Notes: a model not told the origin generated them from the letters alone. Counted from the stretch's first letter, positions 43,430 through 53,065 are shown. The stretch: DNA of 64,000 nucleotides from Pseudomonadota bacterium (GCA_023394965.1 JAEWZX010000018.1:53641-117640), one strand, 5' to 3'. Numbers and translations are program-made.

Positions 43430-44665
43430 TCAGCCGAGAATCTTTTCGATGCTATCGCGGGCCTGATCGTCGGCCTTGATGCGCACGTTCTGCGCCCCAT
43501 CGCGCAGATCGAAAGCGACGATCGTCTCCGCACCGGCCTTGACCGCCTTGTCGAACCGTTTGCGCGGGCTGCCCGACGCCATCAGTTCGGCCGATTGCCC
43601 CGCAGCCCTGATCTTGCCGATAGCGGTAATCGCGCTGTCCATCAGATCATCGTTCTCGACCACCACGACCACATCGGCCTTGGGCTCCGCCTTGTCGCCG
43701 ACCAGCATCGCCAGCCGCTCGATCCCGGCCGCCCAGCCGACGGCAGGCGTCGTTGCGCCACCCAAGCTCTCCATCAGCCCGTCATAACGCCCACCTCCCA
43801 GGATCGTGCTCTGACTGCCAAGCTTGCCGGCCGCATTGCTCCCTTCGTCGGGAATGAACTCGAAAGCAGTGTGGCGGTAATAGTCGAGCCCGCGCACCAG
43901 GCTGGGCGCGCGGGTCCATTTGACCCCGGCTGCATCGAGCCCGGATGTCACCTCGTCGAAGAAGCGCCGAGCACCATCGGACAGGTATCGGTCGATATCG
44001 AGCGTGTGATTGACATGCATTCTGTCGCGCGGATCCTTGCTGTCGAGGATGCGCAGCGGATTTTTTTCGAGCCGTTCCTGGCTGTCTTCGGACAGTTCGT
44101 CCTTCACACTGCGGAAATGCTCGATCAGCGCAGCGCGCCATGCGGCCCGGCTCTCGCCATCGCCCAGCGTGTTGAGATGGAGCGTAACCCCTTCAATTCC
44201 CATCTCTTTCAAAAGCTGATCGGCCATTGCGAGCAGCTCAACGTCAGCCTGCGGCTCTGCTGCACCGATGATTTCGGCATCGATCTGATGAAACTGCCGA
44301 TAGCGCCCCTTCTGCGGTCGCTCATACCGGAACAGCGGCCCATGCGTCGCCACTTTCAACGGCGCATGCTGCTGCCAACCATTTGAAAGATAAGCCCTTG
44401 CGATGCCTGCAGTGAATTCAGGCCGCAAGGTCAGGCTTTCGCCGCCGCGATCTTCGAAGGAATACATTTCCTTCGAAACCACATCGGTCGTTTCCCCGAT
44501 CGCGCGGCTGAAAACCTCAGTCTTTTCAAAGACCGGCATTTCAACCCGGCGGAAACGGTAAAGCTTGCGCACACGCTCGAAGGTTTCGACCACGAAGGCG
44601 AAAGCTTCGGCATCGGCGCCGAAAATATCCTGAGTGCCACGGATGGCTTGCGGTGTTTTTGCCAT
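43430..44665 (-). CDS. hisS: Histidyl-tRNA synthetase
   Basis: 411 residues from the ATG at 44665. Class II motifs: AIRGTQDIFG start, motif 2 around LFRYERPQKGRYRQFHQIDA, histidine loops LVRGLDYYRHTAFEF and GGGRYDGLMESLGG, and a C-terminal anticodon-binding domain. Charges tRNA-His. First gene of the hisS-prfA-prmC cluster, a translation unit conserved in the group; divergent from ppa. A frame open to 44713 has no family support. Confidence 0.97.
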   Translation of the reverse strand: MAKTPQAIRGTQDIFGADAEAFAFVVETFERVRKLYRFRRVEMPVFEKTEVFSRAIGETTDVVSKEMYSFEDRGGESLTLRPEFTAGIARAYLSNGWQQHAPLKVATHGPLFRYERPQKGRYRQFHQIDAEIIGAAEPQADVELLAMADQLLKEMGIEGVTLHLNTLGDGESRAAWRAALIEHFRSVKDELSEDSQERLEKNPLRILDSKDPRDRMHVNHTLDIDRYLSDGARRFFDEVTSGLDAAGVKWTRAPSLVRGLDYYRHTAFEFIPDEGSNAAGKLGSQSTILGGGRYDGLMESLGGATTPAVGWAAGIERLAMLVGDKAEPKADVVVVVENDDLMDSAITAIGKIRAAGQSAELMASGSPRKRFDKAVKAGAETIVAFDLRDGAQNVRIKADDQARDSIEKILG

Positions 44666-44778
44666 GGGTCGCGCGATTAGAGCGATCTGCCCCCTTCCGC
44701 AATGCGGCACCAATCGCTATCGGCCCTCGCGAAGTCTTTCTGGGGAGAGGGGCCGACCACAACAAGAGATTTGCTGCA

Positions 44779-45312
44779 ATGCGTATCGACATGATTCCGA
44801 CCGGCGATAATCCGCCCGAGAGCCTCAACGTCATTATCGAGGTCCCCACCGGCGGCGAACCGGTGAAGTATGAATTCGACAAGCAATCCGGTGCATTGTT
44901 CGTCGACCGTATCCTGCACACGCCCATGCGCTATCCGGCCAATTACGGCTTCGTGCCGCATACGCTGAGCCCGGATGGCGATCCGCTGGACGCGCTGGTC
45001 ATTTCGCGCAGCCCTTTCATTCCCGGCTGCGTGGTGCGTGCGCGCCCCATCGGCGTGCTCAATCTCGAAGACGAACATGGCGGCGACGAAAAGCTCGTCT
45101 GCGTGCCGATCGATTCGACGTTCCCCTATTATTCGGACGTTGGCGAAACGAAGGATCTGCCGAGCATCATCTTCCAGCAGATCGAACACTTCTTCACCCA
45201 CTACAAAGACCTGGAAAAGGAAAAGTGGGTGCGCATCGGCAATTGGGGCGATGCCGCCGATGCCAAGCGCATCGTGTTGGAAAGCGTCGAGCGTTACAAC
45301 AACGCCAAGTAA
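44779..45312 (+). CDS. ppa: Inorganic pyrophosphatase (family I)
   Basis: 177 residues, the compact bacterial family I form: MRIDMIPTGDNPPESLNVII, VKYEFDKQSGALFVDRIL, YPANYGFVPHTLSPDGDPLDALV with the metal-binding D-GDPLD aspartates. Hydrolyses pyrophosphate released by biosynthesis, including aminoacylation by the divergent hisS. ATG at 44779; upstream codons to 44653 lack a family match. Converges on the BON-MscS gene with three bases between stops. Confidence 0.98.
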   Translation: MRIDMIPTGDNPPESLNVIIEVPTGGEPVKYEFDKQSGALFVDRILHTPMRYPANYGFVPHTLSPDGDPLDALVISRSPFIPGCVVRARPIGVLNLEDEHGGDEKLVCVPIDSTFPYYSDVGETKDLPSIIFQQIEHFFTHYKDLEKEKWVRIGNWGDAADAKRIVLESVERYNNAK

Positions 45313-45315
45313 GCG

Positions 45316-46689
45316 TTATTCGACCGGGCGGGAGTGATCCAGCAGGTCCGCGTCCTGCTCGCTCCCGCCGCGTCGGCGCTCCTGTTCGACCATTTCGCCA
45401 ATTTCGTTGGCAGGCCGAATGTCTTCTGCTTCGTCGATGGCGGCAATGCCATGCTTCGCAGCCTTCGTGGGCGGCGGCGTGCTCACCGTCCCATCGCCTG
45501 CCGGCATCATCGGGATCGATGCGGAGCGCGGATCGAAGCGGAGGCGGTAGATGGGTTCGGGAAGGGCGAAGCCCGCCTCTTCCAGCGCAACCTTTACGGC
45601 AGCGATCGCACGCGTCCGCGCCTTGTAGAAATCCGCCTCGCTCTGGTCGATCCACGCCAGGAATTTCAGCACGATATTGGAATCGCCCACCTCTTCGATC
45701 CGGGCTTCCGGCGGCGGGTCGGCGAGCACGAAGGGCAGGCTGCCCAACGTATCCCGGCCGAGCTTTACCGCGGCATTGGGATCATCGTCCGCATCCACGC
45801 CCAGATTGAAATCGAAGCGTCGCTGCGGATTGCGCGTGTAATTGAGGATCACCGCCTTGAAGACCTGGCCGTTGGGTATGCGCAACTGATTGCCATCCAG
45901 CGTCATCAGCACGGTGGCTCGGCTGGTCAGGCGGATCACGCGGCCTTCCAGATCGTCGATCACCACGTGGTCGTTGGCGCGGAAGGGCTGGCGCAGCGAC
46001 AGCATCAGCGAAGCGACATAGTTTTCGATCGTATCGCGCATCGCAAAACCGAGCGCCACGCCGATCAGTCCGGCGCCGCCCAACACCGCCCCCAGCAGCG
46101 CCGTGGCCCCCATGATGTCGAGAGCGATCACCAGCCCGAGGATGACGAAAACAAAGCGGATTGCGCTGGAGATCAGCTCTGCAAGGAAACTGTTTGGGGC
46201 GATGCGATGCCACACCCGGCCCAGCCCAGCGAGAAGATAGCCAAACAGGGCGATGATCGCCCAGACTGCAAGGGCAGCGGCAATGAGTGGCAGCATCCGC
46301 AGGAAACCGTTCCACCGTTCGGCCAAGCTCGAAATGCCCGCACTTCCGGCAGATAGCGACAGATCGCGTTCAAGCCCGTTTTCAACTGTCACCACACCGG
46401 CCACGCGGCTTGCAATGGCTTCCGCGCGGCCAACGTCCTCTGCCTTGGGAACCGTCCCGGATAGCGAAACGACTCCCTCGCTGACGGCTATATCCACGCC
46501 CTGAAAAGCCGGCAGCTCCGAAAAAATGCCCGCGATACGCTCTGCAATCCGGTCGTCATCTCCGGCATCGCGCGTGGCCGCGATGGTTTGGGTCGGAGTT
46601 GGTGCGGCAGTCGGTTCAGCAGCGGTTTCAAGTTGGGCAATTCCCGGCGTGGCCCAGATCAGGGCCAGCAAGACGAGCAGACGCTTCAC
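45316..46689 (-). CDS. MscS-family channel with a periplasmic BON domain
   Basis: 457 residues: signal peptide MKRLLVLLALIWATPGIAQL, an A/T/P-rich linker, a BON domain (about residues 45-110; DRIAERIAGIFSELPAFQGV, VSLSGTVPKAEDVGRAEAIA), then four membrane helices and the MscS pore/beta segment (LLGAVLGGAGLIGVALGFAM, RDTIENYVASLMLSLRQPFR, DHVVIDDLEGRVIRLTSRAT). The C-terminal tail is charged. BON domains bind phospholipid or cell-wall-linked partners, so this channel may be tied to the outer envelope. Its ATG overlaps the pmbA stop (ATGA), so it is the second gene of a pmbA-mscS pair. Confidence 0.93.
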   Translation of the reverse strand: MKRLLVLLALIWATPGIAQLETAAEPTAAPTPTQTIAATRDAGDDDRIAERIAGIFSELPAFQGVDIAVSEGVVSLSGTVPKAEDVGRAEAIASRVAGVVTVENGLERDLSLSAGSAGISSLAERWNGFLRMLPLIAAALAVWAIIALFGYLLAGLGRVWHRIAPNSFLAELISSAIRFVFVILGLVIALDIMGATALLGAVLGGAGLIGVALGFAMRDTIENYVASLMLSLRQPFRANDHVVIDDLEGRVIRLTSRATVLMTLDGNQLRIPNGQVFKAVILNYTRNPQRRFDFNLGVDADDDPNAAVKLGRDTLGSLPFVLADPPPEARIEEVGDSNIVLKFLAWIDQSEADFYKARTRAIAAVKVALEEAGFALPEPIYRLRFDPRSASIPMMPAGDGTVSTPPPTKAAKHGIAAIDEAEDIRPANEIGEMVEQERRRGGSEQDADLLDHSRPVE

Positions 46690-48032
46690 TGACCCGCCAC
46701 GAACATGCCGTCGATGCGCAGCGTGGGTACATCCACCCCGCGCATGAACTCCAGATCGCTTGCCGGAACCAGCGCCCGGAACATTTCCGGCAGCGTCCCG
46801 GCAATGGTGATTTCCGCCACCGGATCAACCAGTTCGCCATTGCGGATGCGAAGGCCGCTGGCACCGCGGCTGTAATCGCCAGTGACGAGATTGACGCCCT
46901 GCCCGAACAGATCCGTAACGAACAATCCGTCTTCTATATCGGCGATCAGGTCGGCAACGCTTGCTTCGCCTGCAGCCAGATAGACATTGCTCGCAGCCAC
47001 GCCGGGCGATCCGCCCCCGCCCCTGCTCGCATGTCCGGTAAGCCCAAGATCGAGTTGCGCGGCGCTGGCCACATTGGTCAGCCAGCCAAAGATGCGGCCA
47101 TTGCGGATAAGATCGCGCGGCGCACATGCCACCCCTTCTCCATCGTAGTTCCGCGAGCGCAAGCCGCGCTGGCGCAGCGGATCTTCGGCTATTCGTATGG
47201 CGCTGTCGAACAGCTCTTCATCCTCCCGCCCGATCAGGAAGCTGGCCTTGCGCGCGATCGAAGGGCCAGCCATCGCGCCGAGCAAATGGCCAAGGATGCC
47301 GCCACCGACCCGTGGATCGAATACAACCGGCATCTTGCCCGATGGGAGAGAGCCCGGGCCAACCTTGCGCACCGCGCGTTCGCCTGCTTCCCGGCCAATG
47401 CCGGCGGGATCCGGCAGATCACCGCGATGACGCTGTGTGCGATAGGCGTAGTCGGTCTGCTTTTGGCTACCTTCACCCGCCACCACACTGGCCGATAAGG
47501 TGTGCGATCCCCCGGAATAGCCGCGCGCGAAACCGTTGCTGGTAGCAAGAGCAAAGACGGATCGCGCCGACGATGCGCTGCCGCCGTTCGAATTCGAAAC
47601 GCCCGCCACAGCGCGTGCCGCATCTTCGGTCGCCAGCGCGGCTTCGCGCAAATCTTCGGGGGATGGATCGGCCCCATCGCTCAAGTCCAGGTCGATACCC
47701 TCGCCGGAAAAAAGCACTTCCGCAGGAGCCAGGGCACCATAGGGATCTTCTGGCGCGAGCCGCGCCATTTCCACGGCGCGCGCAGCCAGTGTCTTCAGTC
47801 CTTCGGGCGCAAAATCACTGGTGTTGATGGAAGCCGACCGTCGCCCGACGAAAACCCGCAGACCGATCTCCTCGCTCTCGGATCGTTCGATCTCTTCGAG
47901 CACCCCGAGGCGCACCCCGACACTTTCGGAAGCGGATGCGCGGGCTACGGCGTCGGCCTCGTCCGCACCCATCCTGCGGGCGAGTTCGACAAGATCCTGG
48001 CAACGAGCCAGTGCGGTTTCGGGCCCGATCAT
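46686..48032 (-). CDS. pmbA: TldD/PmbA family metalloprotease, PmbA type
   Basis: 448 residues: N-terminal domain with RRMGADEADAVARASASESV and ERSESEEIGLRVFVGRRSAS, and C-terminal domain with PVVFDPRVGGGILGHLLGAM, DGEGVACAPRDLI and GHASRGGGGSPGVAASNVYL, the family's conserved Gly-rich surface. PmbA pairs with TldD (which carries the metal site) to process peptides and degrade CcdA-like proteins. No tldD is in this window. Coupled to the downstream BON-MscS gene by a four-base overlap. Confidence 0.93.
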   Translation of the reverse strand: MIGPETALARCQDLVELARRMGADEADAVARASASESVGVRLGVLEEIERSESEEIGLRVFVGRRSASINTSDFAPEGLKTLAARAVEMARLAPEDPYGALAPAEVLFSGEGIDLDLSDGADPSPEDLREAALATEDAARAVAGVSNSNGGSASSARSVFALATSNGFARGYSGGSHTLSASVVAGEGSQKQTDYAYRTQRHRGDLPDPAGIGREAGERAVRKVGPGSLPSGKMPVVFDPRVGGGILGHLLGAMAGPSIARKASFLIGREDEELFDSAIRIAEDPLRQRGLRSRNYDGEGVACAPRDLIRNGRIFGWLTNVASAAQLDLGLTGHASRGGGGSPGVAASNVYLAAGEASVADLIADIEDGLFVTDLFGQGVNLVTGDYSRGASGLRIRNGELVDPVAEITIAGTLPEMFRALVPASDLEFMRGVDVPTLRIDGMFVAGQ

Positions 48033-48106
48033 GGCTTAAGCCGGAAAAGTGCAATCATGAACGCGAGGTAGGGCGCACATCCCCCGCTGGCAACCGGCTG
48101 ATGTGG

Positions 48107-48481
48107 TCAGGAAAAGATGAGCTTGAAGAATGCGGTCAGCACAACCGGCAAGCCAATGGCGAGAAGCCAGAGCATTGTCTGGTCGCGGCGGAATGCCGGT
48201 TTGAGGCCAGGATCCGCCGCTCGCTCATCCGGGAGACCCGACCAGCGACGTTCGAACCAGCGGCACGCGGGGATGATGCCACCGACCAGTATGATAAGCG
48301 CGAGATAAGGAACGATAGAGGAAACGCCCTGCTTCATGGCACCCACGGTCATGAATATCTGGAGGCCGGTGTAGACCAGCAATGCGAATGCGACATTGTC
48401 GCTCATCGCCCTGCGCCAGTCGCGAGCACGGCTGCCCTGATGCTCGGTTGCGATGTCACTATCGTGGAGCGCCTTATCCAT
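48107..48481 (-). CDS. Small membrane protein, unknown
   Basis: 124 residues with a polar 26-residue start and three hydrophobic helices: NVAFALLVYTGLQIFMTVGA, IVPYLALIILVGGIIPACRW and TMLWLLAIGLPVVLTAFFKL. I do not recognise a named family. It lies between pmbA (74 bases downstream) and the divergent lptB, and might share the pmbA transcript. Start could be the internal Met at residue 26 (MSDNVAFALL). Confidence 0.6.
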   Translation of the reverse strand: MDKALHDSDIATEHQGSRARDWRRAMSDNVAFALLVYTGLQIFMTVGAMKQGVSSIVPYLALIILVGGIIPACRWFERRWSGLPDERAADPGLKPAFRRDQTMLWLLAIGLPVVLTAFFKLIFS

Positions 48482-48646
48482 TGCGCCTCTCCTCTTTTCT
48501 CCAACCCGAAGCGCATTGTTTCAAAAATGCTGCCATCTGGCAAGCAATCGTGCGCGCTGCCTGTTCAGTTATCCGTAAACGGCACTTGATGCCATCCATG
48601 CATGAACCCTGCCAATTCGTCGAAAATGCCGTCATGCGGGGTTCTC

Positions 48647-49462
48647 ATGGCCGGATCGCATGCTATGTCGCGCGACATGGCCGAAGTCGGAACCAGTCCT
48701 GCTCACGATGCGGTACACGATGCCGCCCCGCCCATCCCGCAGGGGGGGCTGGAAGTCATTTCTATCGCGAAAAGCTATGACAAGCGCGCGGTGCTGACCG
48801 ATATTTCGCTGTCTGTAGGCAAGGGCGAAGTGCTTGGCCTGCTGGGCCCCAACGGGGCAGGCAAGACGACCTGTTTCTATTCCATCATGGGGCTGGTGCG
48901 CCCGGATGCCGGACGCATCCTGATGGACGGGGAAGATGTCACCAACCTTCCGATGTATCGCCGCGCGATTCTTGGCCTCGGCTATCTGCCACAGGAAACC
49001 AGTATCTTCCGCGGAATGACGGTAGAGCAAAACATCAATTGCGTGCTCGAGATGGTCGAGCCCGATAAGGATACGCGCGCTCAGGAACTGGAACGGCTGC
49101 TGGACGAATTCGGCCTGACGCGCCTGCGCGCCAGCCCCGCCATGGCTCTGTCGGGTGGCGAGCGGCGTCGCGCCGAAATCGCCCGCGCGCTGGCCGCAAA
49201 GCCGTCGATCATGCTGCTGGACGAACCGTTTGCCGGGATCGATCCCCTGTCGATCAGCGACATTCGCGATCTGGTAAAGGATCTCAAGACACGCGGTATC
49301 GGCGTATTGATTACCGATCACAACGTGCGTGAAACACTCGAAATCGTGGACCGGGCCTGCATCATCTACGGCGGGCAGGTGCTGTTCGCCGGTACGCCCG
49401 AAGCGCTGGTCGCGGATGAGAATGTCCGTCGTCTTTATCTGGGCGAAAGCTTCACCCTGTGA
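48647..49462 (+). CDS. lptB: LPS export ABC transporter ATP-binding protein
   Basis: About 271 residues. Walker A GPNGAGKTT, Q-loop YLPQETSIFRGMTVEQN, signature LSGGERRRAEIARAL, Walker B IMLLDEPFAGIDPL and the switch H in LITDHNVRETLEI. Drives extraction of lipopolysaccharide from the inner membrane with LptFG. The N-terminus is uncertain: 48602, 48647 (GGGG five bases upstream), 48665 and 48677 are all in frame; the conserved part begins near GGLEVISIAKSYDKR. rpoN follows after 26 bases, the usual lptB-rpoN neighbourhood. Confidence 0.95.
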   Translation: MAGSHAMSRDMAEVGTSPAHDAVHDAAPPIPQGGLEVISIAKSYDKRAVLTDISLSVGKGEVLGLLGPNGAGKTTCFYSIMGLVRPDAGRILMDGEDVTNLPMYRRAILGLGYLPQETSIFRGMTVEQNINCVLEMVEPDKDTRAQELERLLDEFGLTRLRASPAMALSGGERRRAEIARALAAKPSIMLLDEPFAGIDPLSISDIRDLVKDLKTRGIGVLITDHNVRETLEIVDRACIIYGGQVLFAGTPEALVADENVRRLYLGESFTL

Positions 49463-49488
49463 TGCCGACGATTACGAGGAGCTAAGTC

Positions 49489-50946
49489 ATGGCGCTGGGA
49501 CCGCGCCTCGACCTTCGGCAAACCCAGTCGCTGGTGATGACTCCCCAGCTCCAGCAGGCGATCAAGCTGCTGGCGCTGTCCAATCTCGAAATCGAAAGTT
49601 TCGTCGCGGAAGCGCTCGAATCGAATCCGCTTCTCGAAATGGGCGAAGTGCGCCGCGAGGCGGGGGACGAATCCGTGGCGGAGCCGCCGGAACATGACAG
49701 CGCCCCCGATTTCGGCGGCGAAGGCGCTCTCGATGTCGCGGATCACGCCCTCGACCCCGAAGCTGCACCGGGCGACTTGATACACGGAGAGGCTGGAGAC
49801 TGGAGCCGCGCCGACATGGGAAGCGGCGGCGAAGTGCCCGATCTCGAGAACCGTTCTTCCGGCGGCCCCACCTTGAGCGAGCACCTTTCAAGTCAGATCG
49901 GATCGGTCGCACGCGACGAACGCGAAGCGCTCGTCGCGCGGCGCATAATCGGCGAACTCGACGAGGCAGGGTATCTGCTGACCGAACTTCGTCCGATAGC
50001 CGACGAACTGGGCGTCCCCTTGGCTGAGACCGAGCGGGCACTGGCGATGGTCCAAACACTCGATCCCACCGGGGTCGGCGCACGCTCGCTTGCCGAATGT
50101 CTGGCGCTGCAGGCGCAGGAGGCGGATCGTTACGATCCTTGCATGGCGAGACTGATCGACAATCTTCATCTGGTCGTGGCAGGCGACATCGCCCGGCTGA
50201 AGCGGATGTGCGAGGTTGACGATGAAGACTTTGCCGACATGCTTGCCGAACTGCGCAGCTATGATCCCAAGCCCGGCCTCGCCTATGCCGCGGGAGAGGA
50301 AAGTGCAGTGGTACCCGATGTGCTGGTTTCACCCAGCGCCGAAGGGTGGGACATCCGCCTTAACGAAGCGAGCCTGCCCCGGCTGGTGGTCAATCGCGAA
50401 TATTATCTCGAACTGAAAAGCGGTGCGCGGGACAAGGCTGCACACAGCTGGCTCAACGAGCAGCTGGGTGAGGCCGATTGGCTGATCCGCGCGCTGGATC
50501 AGCGGCAGAAGACGATCCTCAAGACGTCGGCGGAAATCGTCAAGCGGCAGGAAGGCTTCTTTCGCGAAGGGGTTACGGCAATGCGGCCGCTGACCCTGCG
50601 CGAAGTTGCCGAGAAGATCGAAATGCACGAATCGACTGTCAGCCGCGTGACCAGCAACAAATATCTTGCCTGCCCGCGCGGGACCTTCGAACTGAAATAC
50701 TTCTTTTCCAGCGGGGTATCAGCGGCCGACGGCGAAGGGGCTTCCGCCGAAGCGATCAAAGCGCGCATCCGCGCCTTGTGCGAAGCCGAAGACCCGAAGA
50801 AAGTGCTGTCGGACGAAGCGCTGGCCGGACTACTGAAACAGGAAGGTTACGACCTCGCGCGGCGAACCGTGGCCAAATACCGCGAAGCAATCGGCATCGG
50901 TTCCAGCGCCCAGCGCAGACGGCAGAAAAAACTGGCCACGTTATGA
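49489..50946 (+). CDS. rpoN: RNA polymerase sigma-54 factor
   Basis: 485 residues. Region I with LDLRQTQSLVMTPQLQQAIK (Gln-rich activator-interaction region), an acidic linker (EVRREAGDESVAEPPEHD), core-binding domain, the HTH (LTLREVAEKIEMHESTVSRV) and the RpoN box ARRTVAKYRE near residue 457. Directs polymerase to -24/-12 promoters under enhancer-binding proteins. Follows lptB closely; no hpf or ptsN gene follows here as it does in many Proteobacteria. Confidence 0.97.
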   Translation: MALGPRLDLRQTQSLVMTPQLQQAIKLLALSNLEIESFVAEALESNPLLEMGEVRREAGDESVAEPPEHDSAPDFGGEGALDVADHALDPEAAPGDLIHGEAGDWSRADMGSGGEVPDLENRSSGGPTLSEHLSSQIGSVARDEREALVARRIIGELDEAGYLLTELRPIADELGVPLAETERALAMVQTLDPTGVGARSLAECLALQAQEADRYDPCMARLIDNLHLVVAGDIARLKRMCEVDDEDFADMLAELRSYDPKPGLAYAAGEESAVVPDVLVSPSAEGWDIRLNEASLPRLVVNREYYLELKSGARDKAAHSWLNEQLGEADWLIRALDQRQKTILKTSAEIVKRQEGFFREGVTAMRPLTLREVAEKIEMHESTVSRVTSNKYLACPRGTFELKYFFSSGVSAADGEGASAEAIKARIRALCEAEDPKKVLSDEALAGLLKQEGYDLARRTVAKYREAIGIGSSAQRRRQKKLATL

Positions 50947-50970
50947 TACCTGTCCGCCACAGAGATAAAA

Positions 50971-51049
50971 GTTAACGGACTTTACTTCGCGTTAACCTTT
51001 TTCCTTCAGATCTAATGTGGTTAATACAGGGCAACACCTGTTTACAGGT
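50971..51049 (+). promoter_or_regulatory. ctrA upstream region with GTTAAC sites and a palindrome
   Basis: GTTAAC occurs at 50971-50976 and 50991-50996, and GTTAA again near 51020; CtrA binds TTAA-N7-TTAA, so these look like half sites, though the spacing of the first two is 16, not 7. Downstream, ACCTGT-TT-ACAGGT (51036-51049) is a perfect palindrome 42 bases before the ATG. Autoregulation of ctrA is known in Caulobacter and plausible here. Confidence 0.45.
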
Positions 51050-51090
51050 AGTTACCAACGGACACTAGGGAACCAACGGGGGACATCCCA

Positions 51091-51786
51091 ATGCGTGTAC
51101 TGCTGATCGAAGACGAGCCGACAACCGCCAAGGCGATCGAGCTCATGCTCACCACCGAAGGCTTCAATGTCTACTCGACCGACCTTGGCGAAGAGGGTTT
51201 GGATCTCGGCAAGCTGTATGATTACGACATCATCCTGCTCGACCTTAACCTGCCCGACATGCACGGTTACGATGTGCTCAAGAAGCTGCGCGTCGCCAAG
51301 GTGCAGACGCCGGTCCTGATCCTTTCCGGCATCGCCGAAATGGACAGCAAGATCCGCTCGTTCGGCTTCGGTGCGGACGATTATGTGACCAAGCCCTTCC
51401 ACCGCGAAGAACTGGTCGCCCGCATTCACGCCGTGGTCCGCCGTTCGAAGGGGCATAGCCAGTCGGTCATCCGCACCGGCAAGCTGGCGGTGAACCTCGA
51501 TGCCAAAACCGTCGAAGTCGATGGGGCACGGGTCCATCTGACAGGCAAGGAATATGCGATGCTGGAGCTGCTTTCGCTCCGCAAGGGCACCACGCTGACC
51601 AAGGAAATGTTCCTCAACCACCTCTATGGCGGGATGGACGAACCCGAACTGAAGATCATCGACGTATTCATCTGCAAGCTGCGCAAGAAGCTCAGCCATG
51701 CCTGCGGCGGCGAAAACTACATCGAAACCGTCTGGGGCCGCGGCTACGTCCTGCGCGACCCGAACGAAGAGGTGGAAGCGGCGTAA
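51091..51786 (+). CDS. ctrA: Cell-cycle response regulator CtrA
   Basis: 231 residues. Receiver domain with the acidic pocket (E7, D8), phospho-acceptor D51 in IILLDLNLPDMHGYDV, and K in DDYVTKPFHREELVARIHAV; OmpR-type DNA-binding domain with VHLTGKEYAMLELLSLRKGT and VWGRGYVLRDPNEEVEAA. The near-invariant CtrA text is plain. Master regulator of flagella, cell cycle or division genes in alphaproteobacteria. Stands alone after rpoN, with its own terminator. Confidence 0.98.
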   Translation: MRVLLIEDEPTTAKAIELMLTTEGFNVYSTDLGEEGLDLGKLYDYDIILLDLNLPDMHGYDVLKKLRVAKVQTPVLILSGIAEMDSKIRSFGFGADDYVTKPFHREELVARIHAVVRRSKGHSQSVIRTGKLAVNLDAKTVEVDGARVHLTGKEYAMLELLSLRKGTTLTKEMFLNHLYGGMDEPELKIIDVFICKLRKKLSHACGGENYIETVWGRGYVLRDPNEEVEAA

Positions 51787-51812
51787 ATCGTGACGCCGAT
51801 ATCGGATCAGCA

Positions 51813-51849
51813 AAAGCGACCGGAAAGCCAGGTGCTCTCCGGTCGCTTT
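51813..51849. terminator. Terminator between ctrA and the YbdG-like gene
   Basis: Perfect 12-bp stem (51813-51824 with 51838-51849) around a 13-base loop, flanked by A and T runs, so it can serve both convergent genes. Confidence 0.75.
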
Positions 51850-51853
51850 GCGT

Positions 51854-53065
51854 TCAGGCCCTCAAAGCGCCGGACAGGTCCAGTCCACTGGGCTGCTGGA
51901 ACACCCGCAGCCCGAATTCGGGCAGGATTGCCAGCAGGTGGTCGAAGATGTCTGCCTGAATGGATTCGTAGTCGCCCCAATCCACCGTGTCGGTGAAGCA
52001 ATATAGCTCAAGCGGCAGGCCCTCAGGCCCCGGCGCAAGCTGCCTGACCATCAACGTAAATCCACCCCCGGCAATACGCGGGTGGCTTTGCAGGTACGAG
52101 ACGACATATGCGCGAAAACTGCCAAGATTGGTCATACGCCGGGCATTCACCTCATCGCTATCCCCCGACAGTTCGCTCGCATTCCAGTCGGCAATCTCCC
52201 GCTCCTTGCGGGCAATATGCTTGTCCAGAACGCGAAACCGCCTCAGTTCCTCAACCTCATCTGATTGCAGGAAGCGGACGGAATTCTGATCGAGATAGAG
52301 CGCACGCTTGATTCGACGACCACCGCTCTCACTCATGCCGCGCCAGTTGCGGTAGCTATCCGAGATCAACTTGTGGGTCGGGATTGTGGTGATTGTCTTG
52401 TCGAAATTTTGCACCTTCACGGTGTGCAACGCGATATCGATGACATCGCCATCGGCATCCATGCTCGGCATTTCGATCCAGTCGCCCACCCGCAGCATGT
52501 CGTTGCTGCTCAACTGAACCGATGCGACAAGGCTGAGGATCGTGTCCTTGAAGACCAGCATGACCACCGCAGCCATGGCACCAAGTCCGGACAGCAAAAG
52601 CAACGGCGACTGTTCGATCAGGACGGAAATCATCACGATTGTGGAACCGCAGTAAATCGTGATCTTGAGCACTTGGATATAGCCCTTGATCGGGCGGCTG
52701 CGCGCCTCGGGGCGGCGACGGTACACCTCTTCCACGTAGTCAAGTGCGCCACCGATACCCATGGCGATCGATAGCACGATCAGAGCCTTGGCGATGTTGC
52801 CCACCACGACGACCACGCCATCGGGTAAGTTAGGTATAATCTCGATGCCCTGCGAGATCAGCAACAGTGGAGCGGCCGTTGCAAAACGCGCCGCCGCCTT
52901 GTTTGCTGTCTGGCTACGCCGATCGAGAATCGGGGCCGCCGCGCGAAGAAGCACATGCTTCAGGAGGAAATTCACTCCCAGTGCAGCGAGCGCCAGCAGC
53001 GCAAGGGCTGTCAGCGATTGCAGCCAAGGGGCCATTGTATCGTAATAATCGGTGAGGGCATTCAT
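51854..53065 (-). CDS. YbdG-like mechanosensitive channel (MscS family)
   Basis: 403 residues. About five membrane helices, ending in the pore-lining LLLLSGLGAMAAVVMLVFKD and the segment TILSLVASVQLSSNDMLRVG, then the beta domain (DWIEMPSMDADGDVIDIALH, TVKVQNFDKTITTIPTHKLI) and the long cytoplasmic part with RRIKRALYLDQNSVRFLQSD typical of the YbdG/MscM branch. Releases solutes or senses mild osmotic stress. Converges on ctrA. The third MscS-family protein of the window. Confidence 0.95.
   Translation of the reverse strand: MNALTDYYDTMAPWLQSLTALALLALAALGVNFLLKHVLLRAAAPILDRRSQTANKAAARFATAAPLLLISQGIEIIPNLPDGVVVVVGNIAKALIVLSIAMGIGGALDYVEEVYRRRPEARSRPIKGYIQVLKITIYCGSTIVMISVLIEQSPLLLLSGLGAMAAVVMLVFKDTILSLVASVQLSSNDMLRVGDWIEMPSMDADGDVIDIALHTVKVQNFDKTITTIPTHKLISDSYRNWRGMSESGGRRIKRALYLDQNSVRFLQSDEVEELRRFRVLDKHIARKEREIADWNASELSGDSDEVNARRMTNLGSFRAYVVSYLQSHPRIAGGGFTLMVRQLAPGPEGLPLELYCFTDTVDWGDYESIQADIFDHLLAILPEFGLRVFQQPSGLDLSGALRA

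Noticed and set aside
42458..44386. 642-codon plus-strand frame over prfA and hisS
   Set aside because: Antisense of two certain genes; product is H/R/G-rich without any recognisable motif.
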